A DNA stretch of 64,000 bases from Lophius americanus (taxonomy: Eukaryota > Chordata > Actinopteri > Lophiiformes > Lophiidae), in contig JBBDHG010000134.1 of NCBI GenBank assembly GCA_037951165.1, forward strand, positions 363,501-427,500, given 5' to 3'. Below are positions 24,061 through 36,620 of this stretch, piece after piece; position 1 is the stretch's first letter; the number at the start of each line of letters is the position of its first letter. A model generated the notes under the pieces. The model saw only the letters and a list, made by a program, of their open reading frames with translations. It was not told where the DNA came from and did no database searches. The position numbers were made by a program, and so were the translations under genes.

Positions 24061-26200
24061 GCCCTGTGTGTTACTTCACTGTGTCTCCTCTTTTGTCCTC
24101 CTCTGTTGCTTCACTCGAGTCAATATTGACCGCCCTAACTTACTGTAATATATTGTCAGGCAGCCTGTATTCCAGCAATGGCAGATAATAATTGACAAAT
24201 GGGATTTCCTAGTCAAACAACACAGTGTTTATTCAGTCAACAGGCTTTTTAAAGAGCCGGGCCCGGCTTCAAGCAGCGAGAGGATGAAACGCATACATCA
24301 TAATGTTTAAATTACTGCGATCATCACTTCTTGTTTTCTCTGCCAGAGCGTTGTTGGTAAATTCCATAGGCATCAGAGAACATATAGGGGGAGGGAGTGG
24401 GGGCTCGGCTCCACAGATGTACACAACAAGCAGAAACAAAGGGATTCCCAGAAGCACTCAGTGATGTTAACACCGTCACACACACACACACATTTTGACA
24501 CAACAGTTACTGTGTAGAAAGCTGGCTTTGGGCTGGACCTAACTGGAAAGGAATGCAGCAGGGTTTTATACATCCTGCCCAAGGGGCTGAGTGAGGATGG
24601 TGTCCTCTAGTGTGTGTGTTTGTTCTTTTGTGCGTGCGTGTGTGAGTGAGGTCAGATGGCTGAAGGGTTCACATAGAGGAGATTTATGACAGCCAGTGGT
24701 TTTAGTGTGAAGCCAATACAGAGTGCATGCGTTGATTGCTGTTGGCAAAATTAAGCAAGAGGTAGGATATGTCATCTTTCTCTCTTACACACACTCTTCC
24801 CATCCCCTGCATACCTACCGTTCTGTCTGAGGCTGGCTTTCAGGAAATGAGGCACTTTAATTGAGTTGACTTTTTACGGCTTGACTACTGATAGTACGTG
24901 TGAGTGAGTGAGGTGTCTTTGTACGAGTTTGTGTGTGCGTGTGTGTATGAGAGAGAGTGATAGAGATGAGAGAATCTACCTGGAGGGATTCCTTTTTTTT
25001 TTAAGCTATATTTTTTTGTTTGGGATTGATAAAGAGCAAGCAGACAGGTGTTGAGAACTTAATTATTAACAGTGTTGTTGTAAATATAATTACTTAGTTG
25101 GAAGAAAATATATTCAAACCAATTGAATACCAACTTTTTTGTGGAAAATATACTATTTATCAGCTGTTTGTAATAACCAAATCAAAGCAGAACAGCATAA
25201 GTGGCCTATCCAACCATCCATTTTCTTCCGTCTATCTAGGGTTGGGTTGCGTTGGCAGCAGTATAATTCCTGAGAAATCTTAGCTCATCGTCCTTAAACT
25301 CCAGTTGTGAAAAACTCCCGGGTTTATCTGTTATCCCATCGTCAGATGACTATTAGCAACTCTAGCATGTTTCAGGACCTCCACTGAAACCACACCTTTG
25401 TGGATTTTGAGATCTGCTTGGGATCAATTTGAACATCCAATGATAGATAGTGTACAGCACCACACACACACACACACGCACAAGCACAATCACACACCTG
25501 GACACAAGCCATCCACAGACCTCTGAGGAAGTGCCAAGTGAGGATAATGGTTAACAACTGTTTTTACAGCTTACCTCAGTGCAGGTAATTTCAATGATTC
25601 AAAACCTCACTGCCGTGATTCCTTATTTTGCTATGACACCGAGAGGAAAAAATGTGTGAGTGTGTGCTGAGAGCTGCTGCTAGTACGCTCTTGTGTGACT
25701 GTAGGTGGTGTCTATGTGTTTATGAGAGGAAGACTGAACATGCGTGGTTATAGACTGAAAAGACGTAGTTCAGGAGACAAACCATAAAGAGTGAGCCCTC
25801 TTCCCAAAGTCCAACCAGAATAATCCAGTTTTGGACACGCACACACACACACACACACATTGTCTAAATAAGCCAGCTCATCTCACTATGACTCATTTTA
25901 TGTTCCTTTTAGCTGCCTGGTTAGTGGGGCTGGAATATTTTCCTGTATCCTTCGCTCCACTTGTGAATCTCACACACTCATAGAAAGTCTTTCCACCATG
26001 ATTCATTTTTTCGGGTAATGACTTGCCGTGTCCAGCTCAACAGTTGTCAACAGAGAACCGGGCCAAACACAACACCTGTTTTTTCCCCCAGCAATCAAAA
26101 TATTTGAACCAATGTTTGAGCTCCATAGCTTCGAGGTTGTGTTTTATTGCAACACAAGAAGTTGAGTAGGTCCGAGTGATGTCACGTCTGATTAAAATCT
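24061..26200. other. Intergenic DNA downstream of socs3
   Basis: Complex sequence with CA/GT microsatellites (near 24478-24492, 25460-25478 and 25841-25858), a poly-T run near 24990 and an isolated TTCCCAGAA STAT-type site at 24445-24453. The 24160-24360 stretch is low in repeats and could hold regulatory DNA. No gene seen. Confidence 0.4.
25212..25330 (-). mobile_element. LINE 3' tail fragment
   Basis: 'aaccatccattttcttccgt' followed by 'ctagggttgggttgcgttgg' is the inverted 3' end of the same fish LINE seen at 14.96 and 53.02 kb. No coding sequence remains. Confidence 0.5.
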
Positions 26201-26337
26201 GTGTTATTAACAGTTATTTTTTTCCCACACGTTTCATTTTTTGAGCTCATGCCAATGTCAACTCTGTCAAGTGCAGAAGGTGGAAAGAAAATTAAAGGGT
26301 TAGGAATATTCCCTGCAACAAGCAATCCACAGTGGTC

Positions 26338-26486
26338 TTCCAGGAAGGGCCTCCGGTTTGCTGATTATTTCTTCCAGGAAGGCTTTTTGTTGGCTGATCT
26401 GTGCTTATAGGAAAGACGTTGGGTTGGCCCATCAGCTCAAGTATTGTCACAGCCGCTTCTGATAAAGCCAGACCAGCTTCCAGGAA
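26338..26486. promoter_or_regulatory. Cluster of three TTCCAGGAA STAT-type palindromes
   Basis: Identical TTCCAGGAA sites occur at 26338-26346, 26372-26380 and 26478-26486. TTCNNNGAA is the STAT consensus, and TTCCAGGAA is the known site in mammalian SOCS3 promoters. The first two lie in an imperfect 34-bp tandem duplication (cttccaggaagg...gctgat). They lie 4.3 kb downstream of the socs3 stop codon, so a STAT-responsive feedback enhancer is conceivable. This is inference. Confidence 0.45.
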
Positions 26487-26525
26487 ACCAGATTTACCCT
26501 CCAGCATTCCATCATTCCTTCACCA

Positions 26526-26578
26526 TCAGTGCAGAGAGCGAGAGAGAGAAAGAGAGAGAGATATAGAGAACAAGAGGG
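26526..26578. repeat. (GA)n-rich microsatellite
   Basis: Imperfect 'gagagagaaagagagagag' purine run just downstream of the STAT-type cluster. Confidence 0.85.
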
Positions 26579-26589
26579 AACAGGAGGGG

Positions 26590-27715
26590 TATAGCAGGGA
26601 CATGGATCAATAAAAACCATATGGGAAGTATGCAGATAGTTAAATGTACTCCAAAATGTGAACATGTGCATGTTTGCATTAGTGTGTGTCTATAAGACTG
26701 GCAAGCAGTGACTAGCTCAATGACACAAAGAGAGGTTTTTCTACTGTGACTACATCACCATCCCCCAACACGGCTTATATTCACTTAAATCATCACTGAA
26801 ATGATTTTCCCGCAACACCTGGTGTGGCCTTGCTGTTTCTGGCAAGAAGAACATAGGAGACAACCTTGGATGACCTGAGAGGTAAAAAAAAAAAAACAGG
26901 TTGCGGGGCATGTTTTACAATGTTGCATTGTTTTACTAAAAACCTACGTTTTTGTTGTGTTTTGTTTTGCTCTTCACAAGAGTGGGAAAGTAGAGACGCT
27001 CTAATGCCCAAATGGCTTACTGTAATAACAGACTCAGACCAAACCCTCTAACACGCTCAGGTGTTGTGCTGAACTTGTGTTTGAACTTGAAACTTAAGCA
27101 GACATCCACACATGTGCATGAGCACTAGCACACATGTGAGTAAGGGGTCAGGGGAGTTAATGTTCAACATCCATGAAATACCTTCTGTATTGGAAGAAAT
27201 ACTCAAGTGGTTTGACGGAACAGTTGGCTCTGAAATAAAAAATACATATTTTTCCTCTGATCTGTAGGATTATCCATCCAACAACACGGGGAAATGTGAA
27301 AGAACGGTGTCGTGCATTTAAAGTGCATTTTTACATCACTCCTAACCAACAGAATTACCTGGTTTTCAATTCAAAAATTGAAAGCAAAGAGACCTCAAAC
27401 TTGACGCTTTCATCTCAAATGTCTCTGTGATTAACTTGTGCAATGTATAACTAAGGGTAGAACTACTTAATTTAATAGTTTTTTGCCACTTGAAGTATTT
27501 TTTTTTAATTCATCAAAAATTCTCTCTACATATAGTGGTGTTTCATGATGTTTGTTTTTTTACGCACATTTATGGCTAATGGCAGGATGGACAACTAAAA
27601 AACTGTCACAGATAAGCGAAGAGTTGGTCTCACTGCCATTCCTTGAATGAAGAAATCCCATCCTGCTAGTAAATATAAAGATGAAATTCCGCTTTATATC
27701 ATAACAAATTTGGTA
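26590..27715. other. Intergenic, no gene seen
   Basis: AT-rich sequence with an A-run near 26885-26897. No recognisable exon or element. Confidence 0.4.
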
Positions 27716-27719
27716 GGCT

Positions 27720-28260
27720 CCCAGTCTAGTTTATCATATCCATGGACAGGATATAAAGGCGCAGTCAAGGTGAGGAGAGTATCTGGTTGGGTGAGTTAAG
27801 GATTGTGTCTCTGCTATATGCAGATGATGTGATTCTGTTGGTCTTATCTGTCTGTGATCCTCAGCACACACTGGAGCAGTTTGCGGCCGAGTTTGAAGCA
27901 CCTAGCATCAGAAATAACACCTCAAAATCTGAGGCCATGGTTCTCTGTGTGGAAAACAACAGATTTCTCCCAATGGGCCGGGATAGGTTGCTGCCTCAAG
28001 CAAAACAATTTGAATAATTTGCGGTCTTCTTTTGAAGTTAAAGGAAAATAGAATGTGAGAGAGACAGGTGGTTTTGTGTGGCATCAGCAGTAAGGCAGAT
28101 AGAAGTCGGAGAAGAGTCGCTGCTTCTTTTCTTTGAATGGAGACAGTTGACAGTTGTGCCTTTAGCTCACCTCCTTTTGTAGGTTTTGTTTTTTTGCATC
28201 CAACTGTGAGGAGAGAGGAACTCAAAGGAGAGATTACATATCTCTTTTTGTCTGGTATCG
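27720..28260 (+). mobile_element. Non-LTR retrotransposon fragment with YADD motif
   Basis: The plus strand encodes G-E-L-R-I-V-S then LLYADDVILL (the reverse transcriptase catalytic YxDD), then Q-H-T-L-E-Q-F-A-A-E-F and TSKSEAMVLC, and L-P-Q-A-K-Q-F-E. This is the order found in common fish LINE ORF2 proteins. The frame closes at 28015, and the sequence after it is still LINE-like but frameshifted. It is an isolated middle piece with no 5' or 3' end. Confidence 0.85.
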
Positions 28261-29743
28261 CCTTAGGACTGCATCCTGACATCAGAAAAGAAAAAGAAAA
28301 AGCAGTTTGAAAGCACTTTTTCAGATCATTCTCACTCTAGTTCAGTTTCTATGCTATACCTGAAAGTCCAGCGCAATATTTTAGGAGAGATGATTTCAAT
28401 TGCATACGTTTGATCCAGTTAGTTTTGTTTTCTCATTGCACTTTACCAACAAACTGAAAACTTTTCCATGCCATACATAAATCCTGTTGAGATCATCTAC
28501 ATAGCAGCATCTCCGTACACTTGATGAGGGGTTGGATTGTGGCCAAACACGCATCGGATGCCGGTGCTTTCTCCCTCTCATATCCCATTCTCATCCTTGC
28601 AGAAAATAAATAATAAAGGTCAGTGTTTTTATATGTTTTTTTTCCAGTTGACTTTTGCTCTCTCTGTCGGACCCTTTAATTACCGACCACCTCATCAACG
28701 TGCCGGTAACCTGCTGTATCTTCCTGTTATTGTTCCAAAAGTCCAAGCCATCGAAATAGTGCTTTACACTGCAAAAACACTGATCCATGGTTCAGCTTGA
28801 TCTGAACTAAGACTATCTTTTTTTTTTTATCTATAGCTGTTTGATCTGGACCTGGGTCCAGGGAGGTTTCAAAATTGCAGTTTCAGTCTGAGCTAATAGT
28901 GGTAGGTTTGAAAGTGCCCTAGTGCGCTTGTATGTTTGCAACCTGAAACCCAACCAACTTGATCAAATGTTATCAATGGGACAAAAACCCAAGCCTCGGG
29001 GCAGACCTTTGTACCGGTTCTGAGGTGTCAGTGCATACTCTGACTTCTATGAAAAGTTTTTGGGAGGGTCACAGTCTTTGGCCATCAGTCATCAGTTAAT
29101 AAAATGGTGCTAAAATCAAAGGTTTCATATCTGTTGGCATTTCTTTATCACGTCTTTATCTCTTCTATTGTCAGATAAACACCTGGGCACAAAACAAAGT
29201 CTTTTATCAGCTAAAATCAAGGAAACATTATGGGCTTTGTTTCAAATTATACACTAGATTTAACAAGGTTTTCACAGCAAATTAGAAGAATGGAAGCCTC
29301 CTTGAACAGTGGCACTTTTCTGACAATAACCGGCAGACTGCTCTGTTTCGTCTGAATGAAGAGCCTGTTTGAATTTAAATGCTGAGACAATTCATCCGTG
29401 GATCTACCACAGCATGAGATAAATGCATCACCTCTCAGGCGCAGTGTGTATGTGTGTGTAACGTCTGTCACAATAAAGATTGATTATTTAACTGCAATAG
29501 CATTAATGACATTTGAACACACAAACACGCCCCTCATCTGTTTTTAATGTGAAGGATCACATTTGCACCTGAACGAAGAAAACAGCGGGTCCACTGTGTG
29601 TGCAAGTGTGTGTGTGTGTGTGAGTTTGTCGCAAGGAAGCAGCATCTTGAATGTACGAGCCAATGAGAGAGCTGTGTCGACACTGAGCCCCCAAGTATTG
29701 CTGTTTTATAGGGCTCAGCTTCAGAGAAGTCACATGACTTCCC

Positions 29744-29750
29744 AGAGAGC

Positions 29751-29786
<36 letters not shown>

Positions 29787-29802
29787 GAGAGAGAGAGAGA
29801 GT
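29744..29802. repeat. (GA)n microsatellite
   Basis: Nearly pure GA dinucleotides interrupted by two GC steps. The long open frames on both strands here come from the dinucleotide repeat and are not genes. Confidence 0.95.
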
Positions 29803-30392
29803 GTAGTGGGCAATGTGGGATAAGAGGGTGAAGAGGAGGAGTAGTGAAAAGAGGGTCAGGATGTTGAAAGAATCTCTGCAAGGGGTGAGCAGAAGGTAAA
29901 TGAACTGAGCACAGATGAGAGAAGAGGTGAAATAGAAGCTTCTCTTGGTAGACGTTGTATTCTGCAGGCTGGTCTCGCTCTATAATTAGTTGCTGCATGA
30001 ACAAAATAAGAAATGACTAAGAGGAGAGGATGAATAAGGGATAAAACAAATTATTACACATGAGCAATGTTTACCTCTACGGTAGGTCAATCTGACCAAT
30101 TGGATTGTCACACAACAGCTGTCCTCACCACAGTTTAAATGAATAAGGGGAAACACACCTTAATTATACTGGCATCAAGACATAATTTACTGCAGTTATT
30201 AAGCTTTGAATGTTACTGGAAGTGAATTCAATTTGAGCATTTTAAAATCCATTCTGTCTTTTCAATAGCAATTTTACTATAACGCGCAGACATCAGAGAG
30301 TTTACACTGAGGCTATTAATTTGGTTTCAGTTAAAGTGGTTTCAATGTAATCTCTCCATAGCAAGCTCTGCGTACACAAGCAAGCAGTTTTT

Positions 30393-30428
30393 CAAATAGA
30401 ATTTTTCCCAAAACTAAAATTCTATTTG
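30393..30428. repeat. Perfect 13-bp inverted repeat
   Basis: Arms caaatagaatttt and aaaattctatttg around a 10-nt loop. A stable hairpin in intergenic DNA with no nearby gene. Confidence 0.85.
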
Positions 30429-31289
30429 CTTCCTTGGAAATAAGGTTCAGACAGAAGACATTTCAAAGCTAACATATTTCAAAGCTTTATGTGCTTTATA
30501 CAAACTGTATAAAATGTAGCTACAGCACAATTAACATAACAACAGGATATCCCATAATACTACTGAACAGTTTAGATGCAAGTTACCTTCATAAATTTAG
30601 CTTTAGAGATGAATTGATCTTCTAAAATCAATTAAGCATACATCAATAAACCAAATTTTACATCCCAACTACCAAGAAAAGTGATGTCAGCCAACAGCAA
30701 CACCATAAATATCGGGAAAAACTGGATGGTTGCGTTCAAAACAATAATCCTGCATGGTGGGTCCGAGAAAAAGAGCAAATAATTAAATATAATTATATTG
30801 AGGGCGAAAGGCGGGGTACACACCGGACAAGCCGCCCAAAGTACTCATAGTTTTGAGAAACATTGCTTTGAAAGAATGTGCTTACAGCTTTGTGGCAGCA
30901 GTTTGGGGAAGGCATTTTGCGGTCTCTGAAACAACAATGCTCACATTGTACAAAGTCAGGCAAATGAAGAATTGGGTTTTTCCAAGATTGGTGTTGGAGA
31001 ACTAGCTAGAGTTTTGACCTCCACCCCGTGAGTCACCCTTGAACTGGACAGTTGTCTTGATGCCAGACTTTATCGCCAGAACATCACTGCCCAAGCTCGG
31101 TTATGGTTTTGAGGGTGAATTTCATGGGAAAACTTTCCAGGAGAAACTTACAGCCTCATAGTTTATCCACAGTTTAGGCATCAGGTCTTGTGTCGACACA
31201 TTTCTGGCTATAAAGTGTAAATACGTGATCATTAAGCATTAAGGGGTCTCGAGCTTATGTCAGCTGACTTGGATGAGAGGTATGAAACA

Positions 31290-31735
31290 CCCTGGGCGGG
31301 TCAGCGGTTCATCACATCGACACATTCATGCTCAAAGTCACTCCTTCAGCAGCAATTTAGTGTCGCCAATTCATCCCCCAACGTATTGCAAGTTTCTTGA
31401 CCTAATGAACTTCCTGCTTCTATCCTTTGTTTATTTCCACCTAGCCATTATTTTTGTTAAATTTTTTTCATAATCAGATCTTCAATAATAAAAATCTCCA
31501 AAGTTGAAATATATCTTCCTCTGACACAAAAACTTCACTTCAAATTCTTTTGTCTTTTTTTTTTTTTTTTAACACATTTTATTTCTAGCAACTGCTATTG
31601 ATTGCTGTTATTATTATTATTAACTATACATGCAAAATTGGGAATAAAGGGCTGTCATATGTGGTTGATGCATTTGGACTGGGGGAGGAAGCACCCAGAA
31701 GGAACCCATGCAAACACGGTGGCACACGGCACACA
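31290..31735 (-). repeat. Common fish SINE-type repeat, split by an insertion
   Basis: Two parts of one inverted repeat are separated. 31290-31400 has 'ctgggcgggtcagcggttca' and 'tttagtgtcgccaattcatc'. 31668-31735 has 'tttggactgggggaggaagc' and 'acccatgcaaacacggtggc'. In uninterrupted relatives these blocks are adjacent, so the 31401-31667 AT-rich segment (with a T-run near 31556-31570) looks like a later insertion. Confidence 0.6.
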
Positions 31736-31739
31736 TTAC

Positions 31740-34220
31740 TTATTCATGAAGAAGTACAGCTGCTGGTGTAAAGCACAAATTATTTTGTTAAAATGACAGT
31801 ATTAACTTATTTTTTTGAAAAAAGTGACAAAGTAAAAAAGTAAGAAAGTAGCACTTTGAGCACATTCCTGCTCAGGTTTAACTTAACCTTGTGTCTCTAC
31901 GAATATATTATTGATATAATGGTACAGTGTGTAAAATTAAGGGCCATCTATTTGAAAAAATTAAACATAATATTCATAACTTTTAGCTTTTTTTGGGTAA
32001 TATCTGCTGAAAATAATATATATATATTTCTTTTTTTTAATTTCTCACTGGACAATGTTTTGTGTTGTGACAAAAGGGAGATCTTACATATTATTTAGCA
32101 AATGAAGGGGGGGGGGCTCCTAAGTCTGCCTGGGTGATTCAAATACAGCAGGCAACTGACCCAGCAGCAGCATGGGGAAGGGGGCTGTCTGCATCAGTGG
32201 GGGCAGTACTTAAGTATAGTGCAGATACCTTAAAACTCCACTAAAGTACACTAACCAAGTACAAATACTTTGTTTCTTCCAACTTCTGAGACACAGAGAG
32301 TTTATACAGTCTCCACGTAGAAATCCCAGGTTGTGATTCCAACTCAGAAGGTTCTTACGGATCAGAACACCACAGCGCAACACAACAACAAATTCTGTTG
32401 AACTAACCCCTTTATTCACAAGCCCCAACTCTACATTGAGAAAAACGTAAGCAAGCCGCTGAGACCACCAAGGCTCCCTTGTGTATAAATGTGTGAGTGT
32501 GCGTGCATGTGTGCGTGTGTGTGTGCATGTATGTGTGAGGGTGTGTTTGTGAAGTAAAACATGTCCACATGGTGTGTGACATATGAAGAGGGGGTTGTAG
32601 AATGAAATGTGAAACAGATGTTTTTCTAGTTTTGCAGGCGACACCTTTACATAGCACAGGGAAGTATGCGTATGCATCGGTGTGTGTAAGTGTGTGTGTG
32701 CATGTGTGTGCGCGTGTGGGTTTGTGCGTGTTTGTGAGCATGAAAAAAAATCTCGTTTGAGGGAAGGCTTCCCATAAACACCTGTTTTGTTCCGGTTAAT
32801 ATCTCTCGTCATGGTGAAGAAATGATGGCCTCAGTGAAAGAGGAAAGAGAGAAGGAGAAGCGAAGGAGGGGGCTTCACCTCCTCTCTGCTCTTTCTGTGA
32901 AAGAGAGGAGCTCGTGTGGGATGAACACATTCGTTTATTCATTTGGCCCGTCTATTTTCAGCCCAGTGGGTTTATGGTTATTGGAAAGGCGTTGACGTCT
33001 CGCTCCTTCCCAGAAGGAGTCAATATTTCTCCCTCTCCTTCATTTCTCCCTCTCTGCCTCTTTTTCACTAATTCTGTATTTTCTCCAGAACGCCTCTCTC
33101 CCCTCTGCGAGCAGACAAGGAATGCTGGCATGCATTTTGCCGAACAACAAGCAAATACACACATCGACCAAAAGAAAAGTGTGAGATTGAGAGAGATCGT
33201 CTGCGCAGAATGTCTCCTCGCTGCTCCGCCTCGCTCCCAGTGCATCTTCATCTCTCTCCATTCACAGCTCTTGTGGGGCTCTCGAGACCGACTGTGGCCT
33301 TTTTATGATGCTGATGTTTGCTAATGACTTTTAATGACGACTTGTTATGGCTCATAAAACCCGCCTCATTTACTGGCAATATCAACTTTAACTACAGCAC
33401 GGTGCGGTCCTGATAACACACACTGGGACTTTTATCCAGTGATTAAAATCAGACAAGACAGCATGAGTATGCAGACTAGTGGGAAACGAGCGAGGGCGGG
33501 AGATGAGCTTGTGATGTGAATGTACCGTTTGTGGGTCAGAAAGAAAAGGTGTCAGAGAGAGGGAGGGGAGGATGTTTTATAATAAGCGCACATACCTTGG
33601 AGACTAATCTCAGTACACACAAGATATAGTCCCTCATGGCTTCACCTCCAAATATTGACTCAGTCCCGAAGACATGAGGAAACCATGGCTATTGCTGATA
33701 AAAATAGAGGACCGGGCTGGCTATAACCAGTCCAGTTTGTGTACGTTTGTGTGTGTGTGTGGGTGTGTGTGTTTGTGTGTTTGTGTGGGTGTGTGCAGGC
33801 ATGGGGGCGTGGGCCTGCTTTCACCTCATCTCACTCTCTACAGGAACAGAAATGACTGATTGGTGATACAGAGGTAGAATTAGCTTTACGGCTCAGTGCG
33901 GGACTAAAGGTCAAACCAAAAGCAGGCCTGTGACCCCTGAAGAATCCGCTGGTGTGACAGTTATTTCAGAGCATGTGTGACCTCAACATAGTGTCAACAC
34001 ATTACACAAACTGGAGCATACGCATATACAGGCATAACACGCTCATGGGGGAAGTAATTCAGATCATGGTGAGCGATCAGTTGTGCTCTACATGCAAATA
34101 CAATGTTAATGAGGATTATGTGGAAAAAGTGATGGAAAAGCATTAACATGTAGATATGTGCAATATTCAGTGCGGTTATGAAAAACACATGACCACCAAC
34201 GATGTTGTAAATCCACCTGT
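31740..34220. other. Intergenic, microsatellite-rich; one low-repeat block
   Basis: Outside the GT blocks (also near 33742-33790) the region 32900-33430 is complex and repeat-poor. It contains 'gacttttaatgacgacttg' and 'ggctcataaaacccgcctca'. It has an open frame of 136 codons (32914-33324) without family motifs. It may be regulatory; no gene is supported. Confidence 0.35.
32455..32745. repeat. GT-rich minisatellite-like region
   Basis: Two imperfect (GT)n/(TG)n blocks with GCGTG and GCATG interruptions flank about 110 bp of unique DNA. They explain the long histidine- and threonine-rich minus-strand open frames. Confidence 0.85.
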
Positions 34221-34229
34221 GTCTGCTTG

Positions 34230-34410
34230 TTGGATAGGGTTTATTCAAAAAACCACAGAACAGGTTTCCATTACACTTAACGGAAGGATGGGGGGTTGGG
34301 CCAGCGTAGACCCATTTCAGTTTCGGTGCAGATCCTTATGAAGGGATGAATCTAGAATTTATTTGAACCTTTGTTGACATTCTGAGAGTGGCTATTTTTT
34401 TTGACATTAT
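34230..34410 (+). repeat. Dispersed fish repeat, diverged copy
   Basis: 'acggaaggatggggggttgg' and 'tttcggtgcagatccttatg' correspond to the core of the repeat at 10.9-11.3 kb. Confidence 0.45.
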
Positions 34411-34989
34411 CTTCAATTCCTCTGAGATAATGGATCGATATTGATGAAAAATTAGGCATTTATGGTGTTGTTTTCTTTGAATGTATGTAATTAGGTCCAA
34501 ATCAAAAGTCAGATCTACCACAAGTAAATGGTTGGTATTAACATATAAAGTAAAGTGTACTCTGGATTATAAGCTTAGTTTTGGGTAAAGCTTGATTGAA
34601 TGAAAGGCCTTGGTAGAGAGATGGGATATTCTGAGGGCCCTTCTACTTTCTTAAATTTTTCATTTAATCAATTTCCTGTGAGACTATCTCAGTACACAAA
34701 TGTTTTAAATACATGTAAATAAAAATATAGACAAGGAAGGGACTAGAGCTTCATCAACTGTTTAATAAGTTTACTGAATGAAAAATAAAAATTAACGTTC
34801 AAAAGTAAAGATTATTTTTTCTATGTTGGTCGTAATTCAGAAATGTTCCAGTATGATAATCTGCACATTTCTTTGGGTAGTGTGTGTCGTGCATAAATTT
34901 CAAGACATGATTTATTCCTTATTAGCTTTTAACAAAGATTTTAATCTAATCAGCAAAAAACAACAACATTGTTAGCGCCGTACATTTCT

Positions 34990-35520
34990 CTAGAGTATAA
35001 AACATTTCAATCAGTCATTAGTCAGTGTGTCCCCCATCATCACTGATCACGGCAGGAACCCTCCTCTGCATGGACTGGAACAACCTCCAGATGACGTCAT
35101 TCTGTGAGATGGTGGCCCATCTTTCAGTCACAGCTGCCTGCAGGTGCTCTGAGTCTGTGGAGGATTGTTACGCTGTTGCACTTACTCATCTGTCAAATCC
35201 CCACATGTTTTACTGGGGTTAGGTTTTGGGCTCATTTCTGGCCAATCCAGAGCCATGATGTCATTTTCCTCCAGAAGCTGGGTACACATTCAATTCTGGC
35301 AGCGGAATCCTGCCAACGCAGCATCGCTGTATGGCGATCGATCTACAAGTCAATCATTCCTCAGTTGAATTCTCCTGGTTTTGGTAGGTTCAAGGCTATT
35401 ATAGTACCAGTGGTCTCTGCTGCTGTGATGACACAATTCCTGTCATGTTGTCCCAGTGAGGCCATTCCTGCAAATGCCTTTCTCCCCAATATTCGTGCCT
35501 TTTTATAGAGTTGAATTAGT
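34990..35520 (-). mobile_element. Possible Tc1-type DNA transposon remnant
   Basis: 'tggaacaacctccagatgac', 'gatggtggcccatctttcag' and 'ttttgggctcatttctggcc' resemble inverted transposase sequence of fish Tc1-like elements. The family is different from the 'agccataacatt' one. No termini were identified, and open frames in the region are fragments. Confidence 0.35.
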
Positions 35521-36089
35521 TTTACAAGGGAGCGGTCAGTTTAGATTTGTTGGAAAAGGACTAGATACACTTTAAGACTCTGTGCTCCAGCTATCTTCAC
35601 CATCTCACAGGTTGTTCATCATGCATTACTTCCCAATAGAGTAGATAAGCTGGGCCTTTAGTGCGGCTGACCCCAAGAGGTCTAGATTCCCACCTCAGCT
35701 GGTGTAGCAAAATAAATTAAACCGCTTCAGACTCCAAAAAAAGGAAAAGAATATTTGGATCATAATCAGGAGTTAAATAGGCCACTTCTGCGAACTGGCA
35801 CCGTCGATAAATAAGTAAATCAATCTGATTTCATATTTAATAATGTTAATGTAAATGTTTTGGGTTAGATTGCTGTTTACCGGGTCGCAAATGTGTTAAT
35901 GACATTATGTAATATATTGTTCTAGTCAAGTTGATTGCATCAAATTTTCTGGTGCAATTATGACGAAAGATGACTCCAAAACATCCGACTTGCGCTGTCC
36001 CTCTGACGTGTTCCCTTCTCTCCTGTGTGTGTGTTTTTTAATGTATGAAATAAATTAGCGAATGTACTAAGCGGGAGAAAATAAACATG

Positions 36090-36620
36090 GTGTCTGATTT
36101 GGGCTGTTCACACCGCTTCAACAGGAATCATAGATGCATCTGATTTAGAAAAACATATGAAAGTGGTCTAAATCAGATTTTAAAAGACTTACAGGTTAGC
36201 AAATAATTAGAATAAGGGTGTAATTTTTCTTGCAGTGTGAATACAGCTTCTCATATGTGATCCTTAATAACATAATTTTTTGATTCTTCTAACAGGATGT
36301 GTGAATTGTCAGATCAGATTTCATGGGGTATTTCCAACTGATCAAGCTTACATTAATATATAATCAGTAATATTTGGTAAAGTCAAATATGGAAGAATTT
36401 TAAAAAAAGTTAGATAATTGTGATGTTATTTTTTGGACAAATAGAGCATAAATATCTGCAAATGAGGAATCAGCAGTAAGCAGATCTAATTTAGGCCACA
36501 TGCGAAGGTGGCACAAATCAGACGTGAGAAGATCAGATTTAATTGCGTTGTTGACGCTGTCGTGAAAAAAATCTGTTCTGATTCATGTATGAAAAAAAAT
36601 CAGATTGAGGAAACATTTTT
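36090..36620. repeat. Possible MITE with repeated 'aaatcagat' motifs
   Basis: The strings 'ctaaatcagatttt', 'cagatcagatttcatgg', 'acaaatcagacgtg' and 'gatcagatttaatt' recur at intervals in both orientations just upstream of tha1. The wording resembles non-autonomous fish transposons whose ends are rich in 'atccgattt'. No termini were defined. Confidence 0.3.

Larger units (their letters stand above)
28265..31285. other. Intergenic, microsatellites and an inverted repeat
   Basis: Contains a T-run near 28820, a GT run near 29596-29620, the (GA)n tract at 29744 and a perfect inverted repeat at 30393. No exon or RNA gene recognised. Confidence 0.4.

Noticed and set aside
29534..30004. 156-codon minus-strand frame with long Ser-Leu repeat
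   Set aside because: Translation of the (GA)n microsatellite.
32210..32812. 200-codon minus-strand frame rich in His and Thr
   Set aside because: Produced by GT/CA microsatellites.
32914..33324. 136-codon plus-strand open frame
   Set aside because: No recognisable domain and no splice partners; amino acid make-up looks like random translation.
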